Of a stretch of DNA of 64,000 nucleotides, positions 51,726-60,963 are shown in pieces. Positions within the stretch are counted from its first letter, which is position 1. Every line of letters starts with the position of its first letter. Origin of the DNA: an uncultured Pseudomonadota bacterium (GTDB lineage: Bacteria > Pseudomonadota > Gammaproteobacteria > Burkholderiales > Burkholderiaceae_C); NCBI GenBank assembly GCA_945952465.1, contig CAMFIB010000002.1, positions 248,001 through 312,000 on the forward strand, read 5' to 3'. A model generated the notes under the pieces. The model was given only the letters and a program-made list of their open reading frames with translations, did not search any database and was not told where the DNA came from. A program made the position numbers and the translations under genes.

Positions 51726-54700
51726 TCAGAACCGGTTCGGGCAGCTGAATTCCTTCAGCTCGCGCAGGCGGAACGGGTTTTGCACGCTGCTGGTGGTCAC
51801 TTCGAACTTGGCGTTGCGGCCGCCGACGCTGAAGGTCGCCAGGAAACGCTCCGGCTGGGGCGTGGGCTCCACGGTGATCGCGTCGAACATGCGGAACAGC
51901 GCCCACGGGCCTTCGAACACCAGCCCGGACGAGCCCGAGGCAGCCGGCGGCAGCAACTGCACCCGCACTTGCCCCGAACCCTTCTGGCCCGGCCACTGCA
52001 CCGTGACCGGCACGATGGGGCCGTGTGAGTACTTGACGAGCTGGCCATCAAAATCGAGGATGAACTGCTGGATGGAGGCATCCATCTCGACCGGCTTGAA
52101 ATCCAGCCGCAGGCCAGGCACCTTGCCTCCGCCGCGGAAGAACACGTCGCGGATGCGCGCGGCCTTCTGGAAAGCGACCAATGCTTCGGCATTCCCGGCC
52201 GGCGTGCCGTCCGGGCTGGGCTTGAAGCGCCAGATTGGACCGCTGGTGTCGACCTGCGCAGCCAGCCGCTTCTGAAAGAAGTCATCGAGGATGCCGCCGG
52301 CACCGAAGACCTGCCCGAAATCTTCCGGCAGGGCATCTCGCGCGCCAGCTACCAGCGGGTAGCGGCCGCCGATCAGCGTCTGGCATTGCTGCGTCAGCGG
52401 CGCCACGTCCTGCGACAGGTTGGTCCGCTCGGCGCTGCGCGACAACTGCTGGCCGCCGCCCGACAGAGTTTCGAGCATGCCCCGCGCAGGTTCTGGCAGC
52501 CTGGCGGCGTCGGCCTTCAGGCGCGCCGCGTTCTCTGGTGGTGGCAGCGGGCCGCGCGACTTCACGGCGGAATCGACTGCGGTCAGGTAGACATAGATGT
52601 CGTCGAACATCTTCAGCATCGCGTTGATCGGCGGCGGTTCGCCGCTGGCCGAAGCCTTGACCAGCCGCCGCAGCGTCTCAAAGCGGTTGTCGACGATGCT
52701 TTCGATCTGCTTGCCCTGCGTCAGCACCGCGGGCTTGTCGGCGGTGCCGAACAGCGACTCCAACGACTTGCGGGTGTTGCTGACCGCGTCGCCCGCCTTG
52801 TCGATCACCGACTTTTCGGCCTCGGTCCGCACCAGCGTGGTTTCGCGCGAGGCGGCGCGCAGGAATTCAGCCAACGGAGAGTCTGGCGCCGACAGCGCGC
52901 GGGCCAGCTGGATGCTCTTGTCCAGGCTGTCGATCGGCACGACCTTGACATCTTGCAGGAAGGCCTGCCATTCGTTGGCATAGTCTTGCAGGTACAGAAT
53001 GCGCACCCGATCGCCGAGCTGCGTCAGCTTGGACAAGTCCTTGATCTTGTCGGCGAGCTCACGGTTCTGGCCCAGCACCCACGGTTCCTCGATCGCCAGC
53101 ATCTGCGCGACAACGTCGACCTGATTGCGAAAGCCCTTGTAATAGCCGTCGAAAGTGAACAGGCCTTTCACACCTTCGGTCAGCGGCTTGCCGCTGGCGC
53201 GCTGGAACACGAGCCCCGACTGCGGGCCGCCGGCCTTGGCCACCGTGAAGTCCGGGAACTTGTCGCCCAGACCCTGGCGCTTCAGGCGGCTGTAAATGCG
53301 CTGTTCCAGCGGGTAGGAGTTCAACAGCAGGCGGACACGGCCTACCAGCGCTTCGTCCATCGCGGTGCTGGCACGCTGGGGTCCGAGCGCCAGCAGGTCG
53401 TCCAGCGAAGTATCGAGTGCCTTGCGCGATTCGGCCGAGGCGTTGCGCACCTGGTTGCGGTCCCAGTCCAGCGTGATCCAGGCCTTCAGCGCATCGGCGT
53501 CGAAATGCTCGGGCTGGTACAGCATCAGGTAGGCCTTCAGCGACTCATAGGCGAACTCCAGGTTGTCCTTGTTCGCCGACATCATCTGCTCGCTGAGACG
53601 CGTGACGATGCGGGGCTGGAACACGTCGACCAGGAAGCGCTCGTAGGCCAACTTCGAGGCGGCGTCCATCTTGTCGCCCTGGTACAGGCCCCAGGTCATC
53701 GACAGCGGCGGCTTGGCGTCGTTGTTGGCTTCGGTTTTCGACAGCGTGCGCACGCGCTGCAAGAAAGGGATCACCGGCGTCGGGTCGGCCGTCACCGGGA
53801 TCGGACGGTCGCCCAGCGCCTTGCGGAATTCGCTGACGTTGGTGTCGACGTCCTTCAGGTAGGCCGAGTTGCGCGTGTAGCTAACGCCCCAGGCTGCGGC
53901 GATACCGATGGCGGCCACCGCGATGCAGGCCGCTGCGGCACGGCGGATCAGCTTGCGGCGGCGGTCCCAGGCCTGGTTCGCACCGGCGAGGCCGGCCTCG
54001 CCGAACATCACGTCCTTCAGCAGCTTGGTCAGAAAGTAGGAGCGGCCAGCACCACTTTTGGGCGGCACCACGCCGCGCTCCACACCGAAGGCACGAGACA
54101 ATGTACCCATGATGCGGTCGATCGGCGAGCCTTCTTGAGTGCCGCTGGTGAAGTACACGCCGCGCACCAGCGGTGACTGTGCGTACTTTGAGGCCAAGAA
54201 CACGCTGTCGAGGAATTCGCCCAGCAGCGGGCCGAAGGTGCCGAATTCCTGCGGGAAGGTGAACACCGCGACCTGCTTGGCCGGGTCTTTCTCGGGCGCC
54301 ATGCGGCCCACCAGGCCGGCCGTGACGCGCTGGTTGAGCAGTCGAAATTCTTCGGTGAATTTCTGAAGCGGGAAGCCGGTGGACGTCTTCTCCTCGTACG
54401 GAAAGGTCATGCCCCAGACCTGCGCACGCTCTTCTTTGCCCAACGGCAGGAAGTATTCGGTGAAGCCGCTCAGCAGATCGCACTTGGTGACCAGCACATA
54501 GATCGGAATGCGAACGCCGAGCTTGTCGTTCAATTCCTGGATGCGGGCGCGCAGTGCGGCCGCATGGTCGGCGCGCTTGGCCGGCGACTGGGTCAAGAGG
54601 TCGGCCACGCCGACCGTCAGCACGATGCCGTTCAGTGGCTGGCGCGGGCGGTTCTTGCGCAGCAGGTCGAGGAAGGACTGCCAGGCGGCCTTGTCGGCGG

Positions 54701-55343
54701 CGGAGTCGCTGTCCTGTGTGGTGTAGCGGCCAGCGGTGTCCAGCATCACCGCTTCGTCGGTGAACCACCAATCGCAGTTGCGGGTGCCGCCGACACCGCG
54801 GATCGACGCGGTGCCGAGTTTTTCGGCCAATGGGAACTGCAGGCCCGAGTTCAGCAGCGCCGTGGTCTTGCCGGAGCCCGGCGCGCCGATGAACACGTAC
54901 CACGGCAACTGGTAGAGGTACTGCTTGCCGGTCAGCGACAGCAGGTTGGACAGGCCACCGCCGCCCGGCGTGTTGACCTTCATCTCGCGCAAGGTGGCGA
55001 TCGCCTGCGTGAAGCGTTCGTTGAGGGCCTTCACTTCGCTGGCGCCGGCCACCGGCGCGGCTTCTGCCTCCGGCGTGTCCTTGCCGCGGCTGCCGCGGCC
55101 TGCCAGACCGTCCATCAGACGGGCGTTGGCGCGGCTGGCCTGCCAGCTGCGGTAGACCCGCACCAGGATCCAGATCAGCACGATGACGCCGATGAGGACC
55201 AAGCGGGACGTCACGCTTTGCAGCGGCGCCCATTGACCGATCAGGACCAGCGGCCCGACGAACCAGATCAGCAGCGACAGGAGCAGCAGACCGAGCACGG
55301 CCCACACGATGGGGTGGAACAGCACCGAAAAGATCTTCTTCAT
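51726..55343 (-). CDS. tssM: TssM (IcmF-like), T6SS membrane-complex protein
   Basis: The large inner-membrane component of the T6SS trans-envelope complex. The 1205-residue protein has two N-terminal membrane helices (about 10-30 and 40-62), a cytoplasmic GTPase-like domain with FIGAPGSGKTTALLNSG, a third membrane segment near 478-500 and a large periplasmic domain. The C-terminal domain, which touches TssJ, is present. It is coupled to tssL (6-bp gap) upstream. Confidence 0.97.
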   Translation of the reverse strand: MKKIFSVLFHPIVWAVLGLLLLSLLIWFVGPLVLIGQWAPLQSVTSRLVLIGVIVLIWILVRVYRSWQASRANARLMDGLAGRGSRGKDTPEAEAAPVAGASEVKALNERFTQAIATLREMKVNTPGGGGLSNLLSLTGKQYLYQLPWYVFIGAPGSGKTTALLNSGLQFPLAEKLGTASIRGVGGTRNCDWWFTDEAVMLDTAGRYTTQDSDSAADKAAWQSFLDLLRKNRPRQPLNGIVLTVGVADLLTQSPAKRADHAAALRARIQELNDKLGVRIPIYVLVTKCDLLSGFTEYFLPLGKEERAQVWGMTFPYEEKTSTGFPLQKFTEEFRLLNQRVTAGLVGRMAPEKDPAKQVAVFTFPQEFGTFGPLLGEFLDSVFLASKYAQSPLVRGVYFTSGTQEGSPIDRIMGTLSRAFGVERGVVPPKSGAGRSYFLTKLLKDVMFGEAGLAGANQAWDRRRKLIRRAAAACIAVAAIGIAAAWGVSYTRNSAYLKDVDTNVSEFRKALGDRPIPVTADPTPVIPFLQRVRTLSKTEANNDAKPPLSMTWGLYQGDKMDAASKLAYERFLVDVFQPRIVTRLSEQMMSANKDNLEFAYESLKAYLMLYQPEHFDADALKAWITLDWDRNQVRNASAESRKALDTSLDDLLALGPQRASTAMDEALVGRVRLLLNSYPLEQRIYSRLKRQGLGDKFPDFTVAKAGGPQSGLVFQRASGKPLTEGVKGLFTFDGYYKGFRNQVDVVAQMLAIEEPWVLGQNRELADKIKDLSKLTQLGDRVRILYLQDYANEWQAFLQDVKVVPIDSLDKSIQLARALSAPDSPLAEFLRAASRETTLVRTEAEKSVIDKAGDAVSNTRKSLESLFGTADKPAVLTQGKQIESIVDNRFETLRRLVKASASGEPPPINAMLKMFDDIYVYLTAVDSAVKSRGPLPPPENAARLKADAARLPEPARGMLETLSGGGQQLSRSAERTNLSQDVAPLTQQCQTLIGGRYPLVAGARDALPEDFGQVFGAGGILDDFFQKRLAAQVDTSGPIWRFKPSPDGTPAGNAEALVAFQKAARIRDVFFRGGGKVPGLRLDFKPVEMDASIQQFILDFDGQLVKYSHGPIVPVTVQWPGQKGSGQVRVQLLPPAASGSSGLVFEGPWALFRMFDAITVEPTPQPERFLATFSVGGRNAKFEVTTSSVQNPFRLRELKEFSCPNRF

Positions 55344-55349
55344 GGCGTC

Positions 55350-56690
55350 TTACTTCTCGGAATTCACGGGCTTCATCTGCGCGGTGCGGTCGGCGAACAG
55401 CGTCAGCTCGACCCGGCGGTTTTTCGCGCGCTCCTGTGGCGTGGCGTTGGAGCCGACCGGCTCGGCGTCGGCGCGGCCTTCGGCCGACAGGCGTTTGCCG
55501 TCGACCCCCACGCTTTCGAGCAGGCCCTGAACGGTCTGGGCGCGGCTCTGCGACAAATGGAAGTTCGACGGGAAGCGCAGCGAGCGGATCGGCTGGTTGT
55601 CGGTGTGGCCGACGATCAGCACCTTGCCCGGCACTGTGTTCAGCGCCTGACCGATGCGGCCCAGCAGTGGCCGCACGGTGTCAACCACGTCGGCGCTGCC
55701 GGGTGCGAAGAAACCGTCGCCGCGGATGATGATCACGCTGCGGTCGGCTTCGTCGCGCACCGCCACCAGACCGGCCTTGATCTCGGGCTCCAGGAAGTGG
55801 GCCAGCCGTGGCTGCGCCGGTGCCGGCAGTTGCACGACCGTCGTGCCCTGGCGGGCGCGCAGCGCGTTGATCGAAGAAAAGACCGGGTCGGAGTTGCCGT
55901 TCAGCGCGAACAGCAAGCCCACGAACAGCAGAGCCAGCAGCGTGCCGACCAGTGATGCGATGACCCACAGCGGCACGATCAGACGCCGTTTCATGTGGGC
56001 GGTGTCGACACCCCGCCAGTGGGTGGAGAGTTCAGGCTCCAGCGCGCCACGCTGCCGCTGGATCAGTTGGGCGAGTCGCTCTTTCAGGCTGTCGAGCTGC
56101 GCTTTGCCGTTGTCCTGCACGCCGTATCGGCCTTCGAAGCCGAGCGCCAGCACACAGAACATCAATTCCAGGATGTCGAGGTTGCCGGCCGGGTTCTCTG
56201 CGAAGCGCGCCAGGAACTGGAACACCTTCTCGCCGCCCCAGGTCTCGTTGTGGAATTGCACCAGCAGGCTGTGTTTGCCCCAGACACCCTGGCCGCCCCA
56301 CGGCGTGTTGGCCGCGGCTTCGTCCAGCGCCGTGCAGAGGATGTAGCGCGCGGCCAGTACCTGCTCGTTCGCCACGCCCTTGCCGCGGGCATGCTGCTCG
56401 AACTGCTTGACACCCTCCACCAGCGAGGCCCGCAAGGATGCCGGGTCGACCTGGTTGCTCACGTGCCGGATCTGCCACATCAGCCGCAGCAGCGGCGCGG
56501 CGCACGAGGCCAGCGGATTCAGGTGTTCGCCATACAGCGCCTCCATACCGATCGCCTCAACATTCGCGGGTGCCGCGCCGCCCGACGAGGGCGGCGGAGG
56601 CGGAGGTGGCGGCGGACGCTTGCCACCTGGGCTCGGCTTGATGATCGTGCGTTCGGATTCAAACGCGGAAAACGGGTCCGATGAACTCAT
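55350..56690 (-). CDS. tssL: TssL with C-terminal OmpA-like peptidoglycan-binding domain
   Basis: The DotU-type inner-membrane partner of TssM, in the long form. The 446-residue protein has a proline-rich N-terminus, the DotU domain (about 45-225), one membrane segment near 240-262 and an OmpA-type domain (about 330-440; VGHTDNQPIRS and NRRVEL). Residues 11-19 read ESERTIIKP, a candidate phosphothreonine site. The ATG at 56690 follows AGGTGG by 5 nt; a GTG three codons upstream is possible. Confidence 0.94.
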   Translation of the reverse strand: MSSSDPFSAFESERTIIKPSPGGKRPPPPPPPPPSSGGAAPANVEAIGMEALYGEHLNPLASCAAPLLRLMWQIRHVSNQVDPASLRASLVEGVKQFEQHARGKGVANEQVLAARYILCTALDEAAANTPWGGQGVWGKHSLLVQFHNETWGGEKVFQFLARFAENPAGNLDILELMFCVLALGFEGRYGVQDNGKAQLDSLKERLAQLIQRQRGALEPELSTHWRGVDTAHMKRRLIVPLWVIASLVGTLLALLFVGLLFALNGNSDPVFSSINALRARQGTTVVQLPAPAQPRLAHFLEPEIKAGLVAVRDEADRSVIIIRGDGFFAPGSADVVDTVRPLLGRIGQALNTVPGKVLIVGHTDNQPIRSLRFPSNFHLSQSRAQTVQGLLESVGVDGKRLSAEGRADAEPVGSNATPQERAKNRRVELTLFADRTAQMKPVNSEK

Positions 56691-56741
56691 ATCTGCCACC
56701 TTTTGTCGCGCGCCCCACTCCCCCGCGCGTGTCCTGAAGAA

Positions 56742-58073
56742 TTACTGACGGATTGCCCAGAATTCCAGTTCGAGTCCCGGAAATTCACCGGCCAGGTGCA
56801 TCGCCAGACCGCCTGATTTCTCGAGTTCCTGCCACAGCTCGTTGTTGCGGGTTTCGAGTTCGAAATAACTGAAACCGGCATGAAACGGCAGTTGCCGCGG
56901 TGCCACCGGCAACGCCCGGATCGTGACGCCGGGCAGTTGCAGATTAACCAGGTTGCGAATGCGTTCGACCGGGCCAATCTTGAGCTGAGTCGGGAACCGC
57001 ACCCGCAGAACCTCGCTGGCCACCTGGGCGTTGACGGCGAGCACAAAGGTCGCGGTGCGCTGCAGGTTGACGTCCGGAATGACCGCGACACGAACCCCGT
57101 GGTTGCGCAGTTGCAGGTCGATCGGAATGGCCTTCTGCTCCAACACCATCGACAGTGAACGCCGCAGGTCGTCGATCACCGGCTTGAAGGTGGCCGCCAG
57201 ATCGTCGTGACGGTACACACTGAAATTCACAGGCCGCCGTTCGTCGCGGAAAGTCGCCAGATCGCCGGCCAGGGAAAGGCAGGTCTCAAAGAAGCGGACT
57301 GGGTGATAACGCTGGCAGTTGCTCAGGTGCTGGAACACCGGGTCGAAGCGGTTCACGGTTTGCAACAGCAGGAAGTCAGCCACCTCGGAAACACCGCCTT
57401 TGCCGGGCTGCGACAGCCGGGCGGCCAGTGCCTGACCACGCTGGTACAGCAGGCCCTGCAATTCGCGCAGCCAAGTCGACAGCGTCGGTTGCGCCACGGA
57501 GTCGAGCGTGGGGGGAATGTAGCTGCGGTCCAGCGTCAACTGGTTGTCGGCCTTGCGCTCGATCACACGCACGGCGCCCAGGCACGCAAACGCGTCCGTC
57601 ACCTCGCGCTGCAACAGAAAACGTACTCTGACGGCGCCGGTCTGCACCAGCGCATCGCGCTCGCCGTTCGAGTTCTCGTCGGTGACGTTATTCTGGTCCG
57701 AGATGATGCGCGAATGCGGATCGGCGACCTCGGCGTCGCTCGTGCGGGCGCCAGGGCGTCGCAGCGCCACGCCGATGTAGACCCTCTGGTCGCGCACATC
57801 GGCCGGGAAGTCGAGCGGTATGGGCGCCGGCGTGTCGGCCGGGATCGAGAACGGCGTGCCGTCCGGAAAGACACCATGAGCCGACAGGATGGCGATCTTG
57901 CCGATCGTCAGTTGGGCCTCGTCGAGTTCCAGATCTGTGAAACCCCAACCGTAGCCGGTGACGGCGCGGATGCGGAAGTCGATCTGGTGCTCGGTGTATC
58001 GGTCGTGTTGCTGAAAGTGCTGGGGCTGGAGGAACAAGCCCTCGGACCAGATGACCTTGTTATTCCACGTCAT
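56742..58073 (-). CDS. tssK: TssK, T6SS baseplate protein
   Basis: The adaptor that joins the baseplate to the TssL/TssM complex. The 443-residue protein begins MTWNNKVIWSEGLFLQPQHF and has YTEHQIDFRIRAV, both characteristic of TssK. It lies between tssJ and tssL on the minus strand. Confidence 0.96.
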   Translation of the reverse strand: MTWNNKVIWSEGLFLQPQHFQQHDRYTEHQIDFRIRAVTGYGWGFTDLELDEAQLTIGKIAILSAHGVFPDGTPFSIPADTPAPIPLDFPADVRDQRVYIGVALRRPGARTSDAEVADPHSRIISDQNNVTDENSNGERDALVQTGAVRVRFLLQREVTDAFACLGAVRVIERKADNQLTLDRSYIPPTLDSVAQPTLSTWLRELQGLLYQRGQALAARLSQPGKGGVSEVADFLLLQTVNRFDPVFQHLSNCQRYHPVRFFETCLSLAGDLATFRDERRPVNFSVYRHDDLAATFKPVIDDLRRSLSMVLEQKAIPIDLQLRNHGVRVAVIPDVNLQRTATFVLAVNAQVASEVLRVRFPTQLKIGPVERIRNLVNLQLPGVTIRALPVAPRQLPFHAGFSYFELETRNNELWQELEKSGGLAMHLAGEFPGLELEFWAIRQ

Positions 58074-58093
58074 TCGAATTCAGACCGGTCGGC

Positions 58094-58600
58094 TCAGGGG
58101 CCGACCGACAACTTGATCTGCTTTTCGTCAACCGCGGCACGCATGGCGATTTTGGTGCCGGCGGGCAGGGCGATCGTGTCTCGCCATTGAGCGCGCTCGA
58201 GGTCGCGGAAGGCCGCGATCACCGCGATCGATTTGGTGCTGCCGTCGACTTTGCGCTGCAACTGACGGCTTTCGCCCGGTTGCAGAACCAGCTCTTCTTT
58301 TGCCACAAGGTCGCCGCCCAGCGTGGCCTGGTCTTTTTCGATCAGCGAAAAGAAGTCGGCGCCCACGAAAGCGGCCGTGGACTTCAGTTCATAAACGCGG
58401 ACGGTGACTGGCGACGGCCGTTGACGGGCGTCCGGGTTGCTCGTTGCGCTGGCCGCCACTGTAATCGTCAGGATGACCGGTTCCGGCGGTTTCGGACCGG
58501 CGCAACCCACCAGCACGAAAGCAAGGGCGCCGCCCGTCATGGCCTTTAAGAAATGGGCTCGATTCAACGTTTTAAAAATGAAGGTGGCGAGCTGCGACAT
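58094..58600 (-). CDS. tssJ: TssJ, T6SS outer-membrane lipoprotein
   Basis: Anchors TssM at the outer membrane. From the ATG at 58600 it is 168 residues, with a signal ending in the lipobox LVGC near residue 33 and the TssJ beta-sandwich (VTVRVYELKSTAAFVGADFF, LQPGESRQLQRKV). An ATG 24 bp upstream is possible. It is the first gene of the tssJKLM-tagF-kinase run and is divergent from the CHAT gene. Confidence 0.92.
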   Translation of the reverse strand: MSQLATFIFKTLNRAHFLKAMTGGALAFVLVGCAGPKPPEPVILTITVAASATSNPDARQRPSPVTVRVYELKSTAAFVGADFFSLIEKDQATLGGDLVAKEELVLQPGESRQLQRKVDGSTKSIAVIAAFRDLERAQWRDTIALPAGTKIAMRAAVDEKQIKLSVGP

Positions 58601-58729
58601 GATTGAAAAGGCTGGAACCAACAAAAGTTAAACGATTGAGTCCACAAAAATTCCAAAGAAGACCAAAAAAGGATTCTTTGCACTTTCTAGGACTTTTTTA
58701 GTTTACATTCTTACTATAAAAAACGGGGG
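58601..58729. promoter_or_regulatory. AT-rich divergent promoter region between T6SS and CHAT/TPS operons
   Basis: Strikingly AT-rich for this genome. It holds a perfect inverted repeat CAAAGAA (58654-58660) / TTCTTTG (58674-58680) and a TACTATAAA stretch (58712-58720) that could be a -10 element for the CHAT operon. No confident -35 was found. Confidence 0.5.
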
Positions 58730-60931
58730 GTGAATGTGAAATCTTTGCGCGTCTGCGCGAGACCGTTGGGGGATGCCGGCATGCTTACCCTGCGATCGAC
58801 TTTTTCGTTTGCCCGTTCGGTGCGAGCCATGGCTTTTTGGGCCGCATGGGTCGCTGTCAGTCCTGGCCTTTTGGCCCAGTCCGCAGAGCCTCCGCCACCC
58901 CCTGCTTTCGCTCGGGCCGAGGCCCGCCAGCGCGATGCCGATTCCGTTCAGCAACTGACCGCCGAAGGGCGTGTCTTGTACGAGCGTGACACCGTCAAGT
59001 TGACGGCCGACCTGTACTGTGGGCAGGCCATCGCGTACGCCGAGCGGGGCTGGTTCCGCGAAAGTATCGACGCCGCGTCCAAAGCCCTTTACTTGGGCCA
59101 GCGCAACAAGGATGCGAAGTCCCAGGCCAATGCCAAGCGCGATCTGGCCATTGCATACAACTACGCTGGTGACCTGTCGGCAGCCGAGCGCTACGCCAAT
59201 GAAGCGATTGCGCTGGGGGCCGACCAGCCTCAGATGATTCTGGCGCCCGCCAACAAGGTGCTGGGCGACATCTACGCCCGCCGCGGCTTGGCGGCCAAGG
59301 CCATCCAGTCGTATGAGCTGTCGTTGTCGCAGTCCAGCGCCAAGTTCCGGCCGCTGGTCCTTCTGTCGCTGACCAACGTCCACATCACGCAGAAGCAGCC
59401 GGAGCGCGCTCGCCGCACCTTGGCGCAGGCCGAATTGCCGAGCAACGGTTCCTTGCGCCTGCAGTCCTTGCGCACGGAAGGCAACCTGCTGCTCGCCGAG
59501 AACAAGCCCGATCAGGCTCTGAAGGTGTTCACCGAACTTGGCCAGGCCGCCAAGGGCTCGGACGCCGACTACCTGAGGGTCTGGGCGCTCGAAGGCACGG
59601 GCCGCGCCCGTGATGCGCTGGGCGACCGCAAGGGTGCGCTGGCCGACTACCTCGCGGCGGCTGAAGCGGCCGAAAGCTTCCGCGCCAAGTTCCGCAGCGA
59701 GGAGTTCAAGACTGGTCTGTTCGGCGACGCGCAATCGGTGTTCGAGCAGGCCATCACGCTGCTGCTCGCCGACGGCCGCGTGGAGGATGCGTGGGACGTG
59801 TCGGAACGCAGCCGCGCCCGAGCGCTGCTTGACTCGGTGCGGGGGCGTGTTCAGGCGCCTCTGACCGGCAGCGGCAGCATGACCAATCCGGTAGGGCTGG
59901 CAGCGTTGCGTGCGCAACTCGCGCCCAATGAGGTGCTGCTGGAATTCCACAGCCTGCCCGAGAAACTGGTGGTCTGGGAAATCCGACGCGGCGGTGTCAA
60001 GCTGCACCAGCAATCGGTGACCAAGGCCGATCTCGATGCCAGCGTGACCGCTTTCCGTGATTCGATCATCAAGCGCCGTCGCGCCGCAACCGAACTCGCT
60101 TCGGTCATGCGTCAGACTTTGTTGGATAACGTGGGCCTGAAGAGCGGCGAGCGGCTGATCGTGGTGCCGCACGGCAGCCTGCACTACCTGCCATTCCAGG
60201 CACTGCGCTTCGAGGATGGCTGGCTGATCGAGCGGCATTCGGTCGTCTTGGCACCCTCTGGCGCGATCGCCGTGCAGCTGATGCGCGGCGATGCGCCGGC
60301 AGGCAAGCAACTTGCGGCGTTCGGCAACCCGGAAATCGACGAAAGTTACGCGCTGCCGGGCGCTGAAAAGGAAGTCGGCGAGATCGCCGCGCTGTTCCCG
60401 GACAAGAACGTGTTCCTCCGCCGTCAGGCCACCCGGAACCAGTTCCTGTCGAACGTGAACAACAAGTCCATCGTGCATGTGGCGGCCCACGCCGAAGCCG
60501 ATGCGATCGATCCGCTGAAGTCGCGCATCCTGTTGTCGCCTGGCTCGCAGGACACGTCGAGTGTGCCCGCCTACCTGTTCGCCAACGAGATCTACGACCT
60601 GAATCTCAAGAATGTGTCGCTGGTCACCATCAGCGCCTGCGAAAGCGGACTGGGTCGCATCGCCGCCGGGGATGAGGTGCTGGGCTTCCCGCGTTCGTTC
60701 CTCACCGCAGGCGCCCGCGGCGTGATCAGCTCGCTGTGGCCAGTGTCGGACGAATCGACCGAAGTGCTGATGACCACTTTCTACAAAAGCCTCGCAAACG
60801 GCACGGCAGCCGCCGATGCGCTGCGCCAGGGGCAACTGGCGGTCCTGAACATGCGTGGCAGCGCGCATCCCTTCTATTGGGCGCCGTTCAACCTGATCGG
60901 CGACGGCCGACTCAAGTTGTCGGCCGGTTGA
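58730..60931 (+). CDS. Exported TPR-CHAT caspase-like protease
   Basis: A 733-residue protein. An N-terminal signal (about 18-50, cleavage likely near LLAQS) precedes TPR-like helices (about 90-330) and a C-terminal CHAT domain (about 430-733). The protease dyad is His587 (HVAAHAE) and Cys637 (TISACESG), with the conserved GAxGVISSLWPVSD and FYWAPFNLIGDG. The start is uncertain: GTG at 58730, or ATG at 58781 preceded by GGGGG. It is 32 bp upstream of a TpsB gene and likely in one operon with it and TpsA. Processing of the exoprotein is an inference. Confidence 0.88.
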   Translation: MNVKSLRVCARPLGDAGMLTLRSTFSFARSVRAMAFWAAWVAVSPGLLAQSAEPPPPPAFARAEARQRDADSVQQLTAEGRVLYERDTVKLTADLYCGQAIAYAERGWFRESIDAASKALYLGQRNKDAKSQANAKRDLAIAYNYAGDLSAAERYANEAIALGADQPQMILAPANKVLGDIYARRGLAAKAIQSYELSLSQSSAKFRPLVLLSLTNVHITQKQPERARRTLAQAELPSNGSLRLQSLRTEGNLLLAENKPDQALKVFTELGQAAKGSDADYLRVWALEGTGRARDALGDRKGALADYLAAAEAAESFRAKFRSEEFKTGLFGDAQSVFEQAITLLLADGRVEDAWDVSERSRARALLDSVRGRVQAPLTGSGSMTNPVGLAALRAQLAPNEVLLEFHSLPEKLVVWEIRRGGVKLHQQSVTKADLDASVTAFRDSIIKRRRAATELASVMRQTLLDNVGLKSGERLIVVPHGSLHYLPFQALRFEDGWLIERHSVVLAPSGAIAVQLMRGDAPAGKQLAAFGNPEIDESYALPGAEKEVGEIAALFPDKNVFLRRQATRNQFLSNVNNKSIVHVAAHAEADAIDPLKSRILLSPGSQDTSSVPAYLFANEIYDLNLKNVSLVTISACESGLGRIAAGDEVLGFPRSFLTAGARGVISSLWPVSDESTEVLMTTFYKSLANGTAAADALRQGQLAVLNMRGSAHPFYWAPFNLIGDGRLKLSAG

Positions 60932-60963
60932 GCTGGGCTCCGGAAGCAGAAAGATTCGTCACC

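Noticed and set aside
58703-60868. 721-codon open frame opposite the CHAT gene
   Set aside because: High-GC shadow: it lies fully antisense to a well-supported protein and has no recognisable domain.
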